From Blautia sp. (GTDB lineage Bacteria; Bacillota; Clostridia; Lachnospirales; Lachnospiraceae), in the NCBI GenBank assembly GCA_022769545.1, contig JALEJS010000034.1, positions 78,088 to 142,087 of the forward strand: a stretch of 64,000 nt of DNA. The letters are read 5' to 3'. This document shows, piece by piece, positions 30,537 through 39,997 of this stretch. The notes below the pieces were generated by a model. The model was given only the letters and a program-made list of their open reading frames with translations. It made no database searches and had not been told where the DNA came from. Each line of letters opens with the position of its first letter. Within the stretch, counting starts at the first letter, position 1. Made by a program: the position numbers and the translations under genes.

Positions 30537-30546
30537 TTGTATACAA
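30537..30546. promoter_or_regulatory. Candidate GntR/FadR-type operator
   Basis: Perfect palindrome TTGTATACAA upstream of ispE-gntR. Confidence 0.5.
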
Positions 30547-30603
30547 TATTTCTTTCTATTTTACATTACCTTCCTGAAAATTTCAAGGGGCACCAATTCC
30601 GTT

Positions 30604-32154
30604 TTATACTCTTTTTACCAGCAAAAGCGGCTGTCCCTGATGAATTTCCTCCCCCGGCAGATGATTCAGCGCACAGATGTCTTCCACGGTGGAATAAAAC
30701 TGCTTCGCAATATCCCAAAGGGTATCCTGCGGTTTTACAATATAGACGGTAATCCCCGGCATCATCTGAATTTTTTTCATATCCAGCGGGTATTCTTCGA
30801 TTCTTTCAATGATCTTTTCCTTCATCCGCTGCACCACCAGTACACCGATTCCTGCCACTGCCCTGATCTCGATGGTATTGCTCTCTGCCATGGTAGCGGA
30901 AAGCTGCTCCAGACGCGTATCCAGAAAATACACACTGTGTTCATCCATACCCGCAGCCTCCACCACATGAGAGAACGGAATCATCGCCTCCATGGAATAG
31001 AACGGCATATCGTCATCCTCCACCAGATACAGGATTTTCAGGCAGACCACTCCCTCTGCCAGAATGCCTTTTTCCACCATCCTGGTCTGATCGATCTTGA
31101 TTTTTCCCTGACTGTAACAGAGCTGCAGCACCTTTCCCTGCGTCTGCTTCACCTCCACCCGGTCCGTCACTCTGCATCTGGACTCATTGTGGATCAGAAG
31201 GCTTTCCAGAATTTCCTCCCTCCCCACACAATTACATTCTCTGGATGGGGTATATACATCGGTGACAATCCGGCAGGACCGCTCTTCATACAGACGGATA
31301 TCCATTTCCAGAACCACATCTACCGTCAGAATCCGTTCCTCCCCGTCTTCATCCGGCTTCACTTCAATGCTTCTGTGAACCACCGCCGTCTGAATATTGG
31401 GAATCATTGTCTCCCTGCTTTCTGTGCATTCCAGTTCCCGACTGAAGGGCAGGGAATATTCCAGCCACTGCACCGGATTTTCACCGTCATCCCCCTCATA
31501 CAGAGCAAACACGAAAATCTCTCCCCGTGCGCGGATTTCCTTATTTCCCGGACGAAGCTCCAGTCCCCGGATTTCTGTCACATACCAGAGCAGCTCCGAA
31601 ATGTTTGGCCGGTTAGAGTTCAGTACAATCTCGTCCTTGATCCGCATGGTATCTTTTTTATGTACCTCCAGACTCATCAGCCGCAGGTCCTTCTTGCGCA
31701 CAGAGAATCCTTCTTTTTCTGCCTCCACCGGAAGCTGGATTCCTGTCCGCTCATCCACAGAGGCATAAAAAGTCACCACTGCCTTCACATTCAGCTTCCG
31801 GGAATGGATCACATGAATGCTGATATCTTCAATTTCCCACTTCAGACACATTTTATCCCCGTTTACAATGCCATCCAGGTTCATCCTTTCCTCAAAAGGC
31901 AGACGGACTGCCAGACTGTATATCTTCCGGTCTTCTTCTCCTACATACAGGATATCCGTTTCCAGATTCCCCCTCAGAAAAGCATGCCCGTCATTCAGGC
32001 GGACCTCCTCCATGGATACATCGCCCTTACTCTGAATCACCCTTCCCACATCCGGCTTCACATCCGGTACATTGGCATCCTCATCGAAGGTAACCTGGCT
32101 CATGGCCTTGCTTTTGGTACGAAGCATCTGAATACTTTCTTTTTTTAATTCCAA
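30604..32154 (-). CDS. DUF3794 (SPOCS) and LysM domain spore protein
   Basis: Repeated SPOCS-like segments (LNLDG/CVGREEILESLLI...), C-terminal LysM ITVYIVKPQDTLWDIAKQFYSTVEDICALNHL. Confidence 0.9.
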   Translation of the reverse strand: MELKKESIQMLRTKSKAMSQVTFDEDANVPDVKPDVGRVIQSKGDVSMEEVRLNDGHAFLRGNLETDILYVGEEDRKIYSLAVRLPFEERMNLDGIVNGDKMCLKWEIEDISIHVIHSRKLNVKAVVTFYASVDERTGIQLPVEAEKEGFSVRKKDLRLMSLEVHKKDTMRIKDEIVLNSNRPNISELLWYVTEIRGLELRPGNKEIRARGEIFVFALYEGDDGENPVQWLEYSLPFSRELECTESRETMIPNIQTAVVHRSIEVKPDEDGEERILTVDVVLEMDIRLYEERSCRIVTDVYTPSRECNCVGREEILESLLIHNESRCRVTDRVEVKQTQGKVLQLCYSQGKIKIDQTRMVEKGILAEGVVCLKILYLVEDDDMPFYSMEAMIPFSHVVEAAGMDEHSVYFLDTRLEQLSATMAESNTIEIRAVAGIGVLVVQRMKEKIIERIEEYPLDMKKIQMMPGITVYIVKPQDTLWDIAKQFYSTVEDICALNHLPGEEIHQGQPLLLVKRV

Positions 32155-32178
32155 AGTTCTGCCCTCCTGATTCCTATT

Positions 32179-32583
32179 CTACAAAAAATTTACCGGATCT
32201 CTGCAGTATTCCAGTTTTACCACAATATAAGGATATGACGGAACCCCCAGCTGTTCCGATTCCTGAGGTCCCAGAAGCTGTGTTTTAAAAAATATCCCGT
32301 TGGAGGAGCGGCTCAGCTCCTCTACGGAAATGCTGTATCCGCCGGACATCTGACACCCATATCCCCTTACCAGATACAAAAGCTTTCCGTCCTGATAGGT
32401 CATCCGAAATTCCTTATCTTTTTTTTCATCGATCAGCGTCTGCAGCGCCTTTGGTATTTTTTCCTCTTCCACGATCTGATATTTCACCTCTGTACGTGGT
32501 TCTTCCTCAATGCGGATCAGCCGGCACCCGCCTAGCATCAGGACAGTCAGCCCCAGCCACAACAGAAAAACAGATTTTTTCAC
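32179..32583 (-). CDS. Small lipoprotein, PrcB-like
   Basis: Lipobox MLGGCRLI; YGCQMSGGYSISVEEL and YPYIVVKLEYCRDPVNF resemble the PrcB C-terminal domain. Confidence 0.65.
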   Translation of the reverse strand: MKKSVFLLWLGLTVLMLGGCRLIRIEEEPRTEVKYQIVEEEKIPKALQTLIDEKKDKEFRMTYQDGKLLYLVRGYGCQMSGGYSISVEELSRSSNGIFFKTQLLGPQESEQLGVPSYPYIVVKLEYCRDPVNFL

Positions 32584-32676
32584 GGCGCAACTCCGATTCC
32601 CTGCTTTTGCTGCTGCTCATTTCATGCACAGCAGCCTGCTCTCTCTCCCTATTCTATGACCTGATTAAAAGATTTA

Positions 32677-32705
32677 TTGCAAGAATTTCAAAAAACTTTT
32701 ATAAT
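32677..32705 (+). promoter_or_regulatory. Sigma-A-like promoter for plsC
   Basis: TTGCAA-17 bp-TATAAT. Confidence 0.7.
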
Positions 32706-32757
32706 GAACTTCAAATGATACGGAAATCAAAACACAATAACAGAAAGGATAGATTAT

Positions 32758-33498
32758 ATGATACGTTTCATTGTTATCTGCATTCTTCTATTTGGATATC
32801 TGATCCTGACTCTCCCGGTTCTTGCCATCGAGTGGATCATCGGAAAATTTTCTCCCATGACAAAGGATGTCAGTTCCCTGCATCTGGTCCAGGCAACCTT
32901 CCGGCTGATGCTCCGGGTCACCGGCGTAAAGCTCACCGTGATCGGCGAAGAGAATGTACCAAAAGACCAGCCGGTTTTATATATCGGCAACCACCGAAGC
33001 TATTTCGATATCCTTCTCACCTACTCCCGCTGTCCCATCCGCACCGGGTATATTGCCAAAAAGGAAATGGAGAAATGGCCGGTCCTGTCCATCTGGATGA
33101 AGTATCTCCACTGCCTGTTCCTGGACCGTAACGATATCAAACAGGGACTTCGCACCATACTGACTGCCATTGAAAAAATAAAATCCGGCATCTCTATCTG
33201 CATCTTTCCGGAAGGAACCCGAAACAAAGCAGAAAGTGAGCTGGATATGCTTCCCTTCCATGAGGGCAGCTTTAAGATTGCCACAAAATCCGGATGTCCC
33301 ATCATCCCGATTTCCATGAACAATACCGCAGAAATGTTTGAGGCACATTTCCCCAGAATCCGTCCTGTCCATGTCATTCTGGAATATGGTGCTCCCATTT
33401 ATCCGGATCAGCTAGATAAAGAACAGAAAAAGCATCTCGGAAGCTATGTACAGAACATCATTCTGGAAACCCTGAAGAAAAATCAGGAGCTTTTATAA
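32758..33498 (+). CDS. plsC: 1-acyl-sn-glycerol-3-phosphate acyltransferase
   Basis: NHRSYFDILL (HX4D-type), FPEGTRNKAESELDMLPFHEGSFKIA. Confidence 0.93.
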   Translation: MIRFIVICILLFGYLILTLPVLAIEWIIGKFSPMTKDVSSLHLVQATFRLMLRVTGVKLTVIGEENVPKDQPVLYIGNHRSYFDILLTYSRCPIRTGYIAKKEMEKWPVLSIWMKYLHCLFLDRNDIKQGLRTILTAIEKIKSGISICIFPEGTRNKAESELDMLPFHEGSFKIATKSGCPIIPISMNNTAEMFEAHFPRIRPVHVILEYGAPIYPDQLDKEQKKHLGSYVQNIILETLKKNQELL

Positions 33499-33555
33499 AT
33501 CCCCGCTGATACCGCAGACCTTCTGCCCGGATATTTCATCCGCCCCGTCGGTGCT

Positions 33556-34074
33556 TCACGGCACCAGCAGCACCGCGGCGATGATCCCGGCAAGGTTCGC
33601 CAGAATCGCTCCGACAAGCGTATACCGGGTTTTTTCGATTTTTGCGGAACCGAAATATACGCTCATGCAGTAGAATACACTTTCTGTTGAGCTTAAGATC
33701 ATTGCCGCCATAATCCCCATTCTGGAATCTGCTCCGAATTCTTTGAATACATCCAGGAGCAGACCGGTAGCCGCACTGGAAGAAAAAAGCCGCACCAGCG
33801 ACAGCGGAACCAGCGGTGCCGGAAATCCGATCCGGCCGGTAACATTTCCCAGTACTCCCGCCAGAAAATCCAGAAAACCGGAGGCTCTCAGAATTCCTAC
33901 GGCCGTCATAAGACCGATCAGCGTCGGGCAGATTCCCGCCGCTGTTTTCAGGCCTTCCCTTGCTCCTTCCAGAAAGTCGCCGTAGATATTCCTTCCGGAC
34001 CAGAGGCCGCTTCCAAGTACATACAGAAACAAAAAAGGTATCATAAGATCCGACAGATAAGTGAGCAGTTTCAT
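33556..34074 (-). CDS. spmB: Spore maturation protein B
   Basis: Gate/nucleoside-recognition fold; ILSSTESVFYCMSVYFGSAKIEKTRYTLVGA. Confidence 0.92.
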   Translation of the reverse strand: MKLLTYLSDLMIPFLFLYVLGSGLWSGRNIYGDFLEGAREGLKTAAGICPTLIGLMTAVGILRASGFLDFLAGVLGNVTGRIGFPAPLVPLSLVRLFSSSAATGLLLDVFKEFGADSRMGIMAAMILSSTESVFYCMSVYFGSAKIEKTRYTLVGAILANLAGIIAAVLLVP

Positions 34075-34140
34075 TGGGAACTCTCCGCTGTCTTCTTATG
34101 ATACCTTATGTTTTTTCTTTCGCTCCAATACCAGAACGTA

Positions 34141-35979
34141 TCAGAATTTTTTCAGCAGCCACAGAAAATCATGACCGGGAAGGCTGATCCGGGGCAGCTC
34201 CTGCGTTTCACCGGTAAGCATGTTCCGGTAGGTTCCTTCCTCATTCAGCGTAATGTTTCTGTCCAGATCATGGAAATTAAAGATGCCGATCATCTGACAG
34301 CCATCCTTATATCTTCCGATCACCAGAACGGAAGGATCCTGTACGTCAATCGTCCAGGTATCTGCATCTGCATCAAATACGTTCTGTTCCTTCCGGATCG
34401 TTTCCAGTTCCCGCAGTCCCCGGAACACTTTCCCGGGCACCGTGGACACGTCCGAAGCTTTTTCGGCTGCTTCCCACCGGAAAGTACCCCGGTGAACATA
34501 TCTGGAGTCAACCGCCTTTGCCGGATTCTCCCGATAGGTATAATCATTCAGCTGTGCCACCTCATCTCCGCTGTACAGCATGGGAATCCCCGACTGCGTC
34601 AGCATATACGCATGCAGCATGAGATCGTACCGGATTGCTGCTTCCAGCTTCTGTGCATCCTTTTCCTGCTGTGCGCTTTCAATTCCGCACATGGATGCCG
34701 TAGTTCCGCAGAAACGGGCATCACCGAGACGGGGATCGTCGTTATAGAGCTCGCCTCTGCTGACGCTTCCTTCTTCTCTGCCGGTAAAGAACGCATTGAG
34801 AAATCTTTTATGGGAAACCTCTTCCATTCCCCAGCTCCGCAGCGTACCATAGTCCAGCCCCCAGCCGATATCGTCATGGCAGCGCAGATAATTCAGGAAC
34901 GTATATTCCTTCGGAAGACGGTTCACAATATCCATCTGCTGACGCAGAAGGCGAATGTCCCTGGTCGCAACAGAATTCCAGGTCGTTGCCATGGTCGTAA
35001 CATTGTAGAGCATGTGACATTCCGGTTTTTCCACTGTTCCGAAATAGGGTGCCACCTTCTCCGGTTCCATCACCACCTCACCCAGAAGGACCACCCCGGG
35101 ACAAACGATCTCTCCGATCATCCGCATCATCCGCACAATGGTATGAACCTGCGGAAGATTCCGGCACTGTGTTCCCAGCTCTTTCCAGATATAGGGAACC
35201 GCATCAATGCGGATGATATCCATGCCCTGATTTGCCAGATACAGGAAATTGTACATCATTTCGTTGAACACACGGGGATTGCGGTAATTCAGGTCCCACT
35301 GGTACGGATAAAATGTGGTCATGACATGATGACCGATTTCCGGAAGATATGTAAAGTTTCCCGGCGCCGTCGTGGGAAACACCTGTGGAACGGTCGCTTC
35401 ATACTGTGCCGGAATATCATAATTATCATAGAAGAAATAACGGCTCATATACTCACCGTCACCCTGTCTTGCCTTCACCGCCCACTCATGATCCTCTGAG
35501 GTATGATTCATGACAAAGTCCATGCAAAGATTCATATTCCTGTCATGACACTCCTCTGCCAGATCCGCCAGATCCTCCATGGTGCCAAGGTCCGGACGGA
35601 CTTTGCGAAAATCGGCAACCGCATAACCTCCGTCGGATCTGCCCTCCGGAGAATCCAGAAACGGCATGAGATGAATGGTATTCACCTGACAGCTCTGCAG
35701 ATAATCCAGCTTTGACTTTACGCCGTTTATCGTACCGGCAAAGTTATCGATGTAGAGCATCATTCCAAGCATATTTCTGTCTTTAAACCATCCCGGCCGG
35801 GCCTCTCTTTGTTCATCCAGCCGTTTCAGCTTCGGGTTTCGGACCCGGTCATATTCTTTCAGACGGTCACACAGTTCTGCAAACATATCTCCGTTGTTAT
35901 AAAGTTCCATGTACAGCCAACGCAGTTCATCGTGGTGGCGCTGCATTCTCTGTTCAAATAAACCTTCTTTTTTCGACAT
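34141..35979 (-). CDS. Amylosucrase-like GH13 enzyme
   Basis: GMDIIRIDAVPYIWKELGTQCRNLPQVH, LLGEVVMEPEKV, YLRCHDDIGWG; ~612 aa. Confidence 0.88.
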   Translation of the reverse strand: MSKKEGLFEQRMQRHHDELRWLYMELYNNGDMFAELCDRLKEYDRVRNPKLKRLDEQREARPGWFKDRNMLGMMLYIDNFAGTINGVKSKLDYLQSCQVNTIHLMPFLDSPEGRSDGGYAVADFRKVRPDLGTMEDLADLAEECHDRNMNLCMDFVMNHTSEDHEWAVKARQGDGEYMSRYFFYDNYDIPAQYEATVPQVFPTTAPGNFTYLPEIGHHVMTTFYPYQWDLNYRNPRVFNEMMYNFLYLANQGMDIIRIDAVPYIWKELGTQCRNLPQVHTIVRMMRMIGEIVCPGVVLLGEVVMEPEKVAPYFGTVEKPECHMLYNVTTMATTWNSVATRDIRLLRQQMDIVNRLPKEYTFLNYLRCHDDIGWGLDYGTLRSWGMEEVSHKRFLNAFFTGREEGSVSRGELYNDDPRLGDARFCGTTASMCGIESAQQEKDAQKLEAAIRYDLMLHAYMLTQSGIPMLYSGDEVAQLNDYTYRENPAKAVDSRYVHRGTFRWEAAEKASDVSTVPGKVFRGLRELETIRKEQNVFDADADTWTIDVQDPSVLVIGRYKDGCQMIGIFNFHDLDRNITLNEEGTYRNMLTGETQELPRISLPGHDFLWLLKKF

Positions 35980-36035
35980 ACGAGCTCCTTCTGACTTCTG
36001 TCAGCCTGTGATTTTATTTCATGGTATTTTTACGT

Positions 36036-37022
36036 TTATTTCCTCGTGGATTCCTTTTCAATCACTGAATATCCCAGCATCCGTTCTCTCGGACTGTCCG
36101 TTCCGTTCTCCAGCTTGCTCATGAGCATGGAAGCTGCAAGTCTTCCGCTCTCCTCATAGGAAAACCGGACGGTGGTAAGCGTAGGTGACATTACGCCGGA
36201 CAGAACGGAATCTCCAAATCCGGCCAGCATGATCTCACCCGGCACATCAATTCCTTTTTCCTTCAGATACTGTCTGGCTCCGGCTGCCATGGAGTCCGTA
36301 GCACAGATGATGGCATCCAGATCCGGGAATTTTTCCAGAAGCTGTCCGGCCATCGCATAGCCTGACAGCACATTGAATTCCGCCACTACATACTGACCGC
36401 ACAAGGCATCCATACCGTTTTCCCGGAGCGCATCACAAAATCCCTCAAACCTTCCTGCTCCGGCAGCCTTGTCCTGAAGGGTCGCGCTGATAAATCCGGG
36501 ATTTTTGCTGCCCCTTTTCAGAACCAGTCCGGTGAGATCCCGTGCCGCATGATAGTCATCGTGATAGATGCAGTTTGTGTCGGCCAGCCGCTGCCCGACC
36601 AGAATCACCGGCACCTGAAGATTGTTCAGAAGCTTTCGGTGTTCCGGTGTGAATACCGTCGCCAGAAAAATGATGCCGTCCACCTGTTTTTTGTTGAACA
36701 CAGACAGATACTCCAGCTCCTTGAGCGGATTGTTCTGCGTATCCGCCATAAGCATTTTGTATCCATGCTCTTCCAGAACAGAGGAAATTCCGGAAACCAC
36801 ACTTCCCATGGATGCCGAATTGATTTTCGGAAGAATTACCCCGATCAGCTTCGTCTTCTTCGTCCGCAGTGTCTGTGCCTGAAGAGAGGGACGGTATCCG
36901 GTTCTTTCCACGACCACACGGATTGCCTCTTTCTTCTCCTCCGACAAATATCCGTTGTTAAAATATCTGGATACAGCCGCATTGGAGACCCCGGCCTGCC
37001 GGGCTATTTCCGCAATGTTCAT
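36036..37022 (-). CDS. LacI family transcriptional regulator (ScrR-like)
   Basis: MNIAEIARQAGVSNAAVSRYFNNGYLSEEKKEAIRVVVERTGYRPS. Confidence 0.95.
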   Translation of the reverse strand: MNIAEIARQAGVSNAAVSRYFNNGYLSEEKKEAIRVVVERTGYRPSLQAQTLRTKKTKLIGVILPKINSASMGSVVSGISSVLEEHGYKMLMADTQNNPLKELEYLSVFNKKQVDGIIFLATVFTPEHRKLLNNLQVPVILVGQRLADTNCIYHDDYHAARDLTGLVLKRGSKNPGFISATLQDKAAGAGRFEGFCDALRENGMDALCGQYVVAEFNVLSGYAMAGQLLEKFPDLDAIICATDSMAAGARQYLKEKGIDVPGEIMLAGFGDSVLSGVMSPTLTTVRFSYEESGRLAASMLMSKLENGTDSPRERMLGYSVIEKESTRK

Positions 37023-37038
37023 CCTTTGTCCTCCCTTT

Positions 37039-37056
37039 TGTGAAATCCTTTTCACA
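37039..37056. promoter_or_regulatory. Candidate LacI-type autoregulatory operator
   Basis: TGTGAAATCCTTTTCACA, 7-bp perfect arms, just upstream of the LacI start. Confidence 0.5.
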
Positions 37057-37120
37057 TCATACCATACAACCGCTTCTCTGTCAAAATCCAATTCCGCAAA
37101 ATTCCTCTGAACATATGGCT

Positions 37121-38740
37121 TTACAAAATTTCCCGGATCCGTTTCCGAAGCTTCAGAATCATGGCAGGCGATACCGATAATTCATCCACACCCATCCGCA
37201 CAAATTCTTCGGTCAGCTGAAGATCCGCTCCCAGCTCTCCGCAGATTCCCACCCATTTTCCATGTCTGTGCGCACTGTCAACGGTCATTTTTATCATGCG
37301 CAGCACTGCCGGATGACGGGCATCATAAAAATCATCCAGTTTTTCGTTCTGCCGGTCGATGGCAAGCGTGTACTGTGTCAGATCGTTCGTCCCGATACTG
37401 AAAAAATCCGTCAGCTGTGCCAGCTCCTCACTGATCATCACCGCTGCCGGTGTCTCGATCATGATCCCCTGCTCCGGAATCCGGTAAGGAATCCCGGAAT
37501 CCTTCAGTTCCTGTCCCACAGATTCCACGATCTTATGGATTTTCTTTATCTCCTGGGTTGAAATGATCATCGGATACATGACCGCCAGATTTCCGTATAC
37601 GGCAGCGCGCATCAGCGCTCTGAGCTGAGTCCGGAAAATCTGCGGCTGCCTCAGGCAGATCCGGATGGCACGATATCCCATCGCCGGATTTTCCTCCTTC
37701 CCCAGCTGCAGATATTCTGCCTGCTTATCCGCACCGATATCCAGCGTTCGAATGATCACCTTTTTATCCGCCATCATCTGGAGCACCTGTCGGTATGCGG
37801 CAAACTGTTCCTCCTCAGAAGGAAGTGCCTGTCTTCCCAGGTACAGAAATTCACTGCGGAAAAGTCCGATCCCTTCCGCATCATTCTCAAGAACATGTCC
37901 CATATCCGAGACATTTCCAATGTTGGCATACAGATGGACGCATCTGCCGGAGCGGGTCACCGTTGCTTTTCCTCTCAGGCAGTTCAGCAGCATTTCCTGT
38001 TCCCGTTCCTCCCGGATCCGTGCCTCTGCCTGGCGGCACTGTTCCGGAGACGGATTCAGAATCATCCGTCCCGTTCCTCCGTCCACGATCGCCGTCATAC
38101 CATTTTTCAGCTGATCCAACTCCATCGGGACACCCACCAGTGCGGGAATATTCATCATCCGGGCAAGAATTGCCGTGTGAGACTGTGAGGAGCCCTGTAC
38201 CGTCGCAAAGGCAAGGATTTTATCCTTGTCCATCTGCACAGTCTCACTGGGCGTCAGATCATCCGCCACAATGATCACCGGACCGGAAATCACCGTTTTT
38301 TCACCGGCATTTCCCTGAAGGTTCTGCACCAGGCGATTGGAAACATCCCGGATATCTGCCGCACGGGCCTTCATATATTCATCGTCCATTCCGGCAAACA
38401 TTTCCGAGAAATGATCTCCGGTCAATGCTGCCGCAAATTCTGCGTTTACCATCTCATTCTCAATGATCCGGTGGATCGCATTCTGATAATCCTCATCCTC
38501 CAGAAGCATCTGATGCACCTCGAAAATAGCCGCACGGGCCTCTCCCACTTCGGCTCTTGCCTTCTCATACAGTGCCTGCAGCTGTTCCCCGGACAGCTCC
38601 ACCGCACGCTCCAGTCGTTCCAGCTCTGCCCCGGCATCCTGGATTTTTCTTCTTTTGACCACAAAATCCCTTTTGTCTATCACCAGAACCGGTCCCATCG
38701 CAGTCCCTTTACAGACGGATTTTCCTGTCAGCTCCATCAT
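37121..38740 (-). CDS. ptsI: PTS enzyme I (phosphoenolpyruvate-protein phosphotransferase)
   Basis: GSSQSHTAILARMMNIPALVGV; FRSEFLYLGR; DFFSIGTNDLTQYTLAIDR; GICGELGAD. Confidence 0.97.
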   Translation of the reverse strand: MMELTGKSVCKGTAMGPVLVIDKRDFVVKRRKIQDAGAELERLERAVELSGEQLQALYEKARAEVGEARAAIFEVHQMLLEDEDYQNAIHRIIENEMVNAEFAAALTGDHFSEMFAGMDDEYMKARAADIRDVSNRLVQNLQGNAGEKTVISGPVIIVADDLTPSETVQMDKDKILAFATVQGSSQSHTAILARMMNIPALVGVPMELDQLKNGMTAIVDGGTGRMILNPSPEQCRQAEARIREEREQEMLLNCLRGKATVTRSGRCVHLYANIGNVSDMGHVLENDAEGIGLFRSEFLYLGRQALPSEEEQFAAYRQVLQMMADKKVIIRTLDIGADKQAEYLQLGKEENPAMGYRAIRICLRQPQIFRTQLRALMRAAVYGNLAVMYPMIISTQEIKKIHKIVESVGQELKDSGIPYRIPEQGIMIETPAAVMISEELAQLTDFFSIGTNDLTQYTLAIDRQNEKLDDFYDARHPAVLRMIKMTVDSAHRHGKWVGICGELGADLQLTEEFVRMGVDELSVSPAMILKLRKRIREIL

Positions 38741-38791
38741 TTCTTATCTCTCCTGCAGTATTTTTTCAACTCTGATTCAATACCGGTGTCT

Positions 38792-39055
38792 TTACAGATT
38801 GGCTTCAAAAAAGGCCTGCAGCTCCCGGCACGCCGTTTCCTCATCCTCACCCTCGCAGGTTACCGTAACCTGGTCTTTGCATTTCACAGCCATTCCCATC
38901 ACGGTCATCAGTCTTGTTGCATCTGCACTTTTCCCTCTGGCTGCAATGGTAATCCTGCTTTCGTATTTTCTGGCTTCCTTCGCCAGAAGGCCCGCCGGAC
39001 GCGCATGAATTCCAAGCTGGTCTCTGATCTCATATACAAAACGTTTCATAGTCAT
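38792..39055 (-). CDS. HPr-like phosphocarrier protein with Arg at the Ser46 position
   Basis: QLGIHARPAGLLAKEARKY (His15 motif); GKSADATRLMTVMGMAVK aligns R with Ser46. Confidence 0.93.
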   Translation of the reverse strand: MTMKRFVYEIRDQLGIHARPAGLLAKEARKYESRITIAARGKSADATRLMTVMGMAVKCKDQVTVTCEGEDEETACRELQAFFEANL

Positions 39056-39143
39056 ACAACTCCTTTATTTTTTCCGTTCAGGAGATAGTATGCCCCTTTT
39101 TTGTATCTTGATTCAATGCCGGAAAACATATGCCGGCTCACAT

Positions 39144-39989
39144 TCAGCACAGTCCATTCTTCCGGAATGCCCGCAGCAGCCCGTCCTCTGCCACTGCCGG
39201 GCAGACCTGATCCGCCAGCTCTTTCAGCTTCAGACTTCCGTTTCCCATACAGATTCCCACTCCGGCTGCCTGAAGCATTTCCAGGTCGTTCATACTGTCC
39301 CCGAATGCCACGGACTGCGCCCTGGGAATTCCCAGATAATCGCATACCTTTCCGATGGCTGTGCCCTTATCAAACTCTTTTCCCATCACCTCACCGCTGT
39401 AAAACCCGAATTCATTGGGATCCGTGATGCAAAAATAAAAATTCTCACCCAGAAGTGCCTTCGCCCGCACAAGTATTTCCCGGTCATCTGTCATTCCCAC
39501 GATCTTATATACCGGCTGATCCAGATACCGGCTCATGGGCTGGATGTGCAGCGTCTCCTCCACTTCTGCACGCCATAACAGCATCTCCCGGTTTCTTCCG
39601 CGGTCCGGATTCTTCCGCAGATATTCCCGGAGCCCGCTTTCAATATAACTGCCGTCCTTGCATTCCACCGTGCAGAAAGCCCCCTGCTCCCGCAGCACCT
39701 GCAGAACCCGGTCCCGCATTCTGTGTGTCATAGGATGATCGTAAAGAATTTCCTGCCCGCAGAATATATATCCTCCGGAGCTGGCCGCCACACCGTCAAA
39801 TTCATATTGCAGAAGCGGCCGCAGCATTTCCCGGTTCCGTCCGGTACACAAGAACACATAATTTCCCCGCTGTCTTGCTTCCGCTATGGCCTTCACAGCC
39901 GATTCCGGCGGCACATTGCTCCCCGGCGGCGTCAGCGTACCGTCAATATCCAGAAAAATCACTCTTTTCTTTTGTTCAAAATCATTCAT
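39144..39989 (-). CDS. HAD superfamily (Cof-type) phosphatase
   Basis: VIFLDIDGTLTPPGS, FLCTGRNREML, VAFGDSMNDLEMLQAAGVGICMGNG. Confidence 0.95.
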   Translation of the reverse strand: MNDFEQKKRVIFLDIDGTLTPPGSNVPPESAVKAIAEARQRGNYVFLCTGRNREMLRPLLQYEFDGVAASSGGYIFCGQEILYDHPMTHRMRDRVLQVLREQGAFCTVECKDGSYIESGLREYLRKNPDRGRNREMLLWRAEVEETLHIQPMSRYLDQPVYKIVGMTDDREILVRAKALLGENFYFCITDPNEFGFYSGEVMGKEFDKGTAIGKVCDYLGIPRAQSVAFGDSMNDLEMLQAAGVGICMGNGSLKLKELADQVCPAVAEDGLLRAFRKNGLC

Positions 39990-39997
39990 AGCATTCT

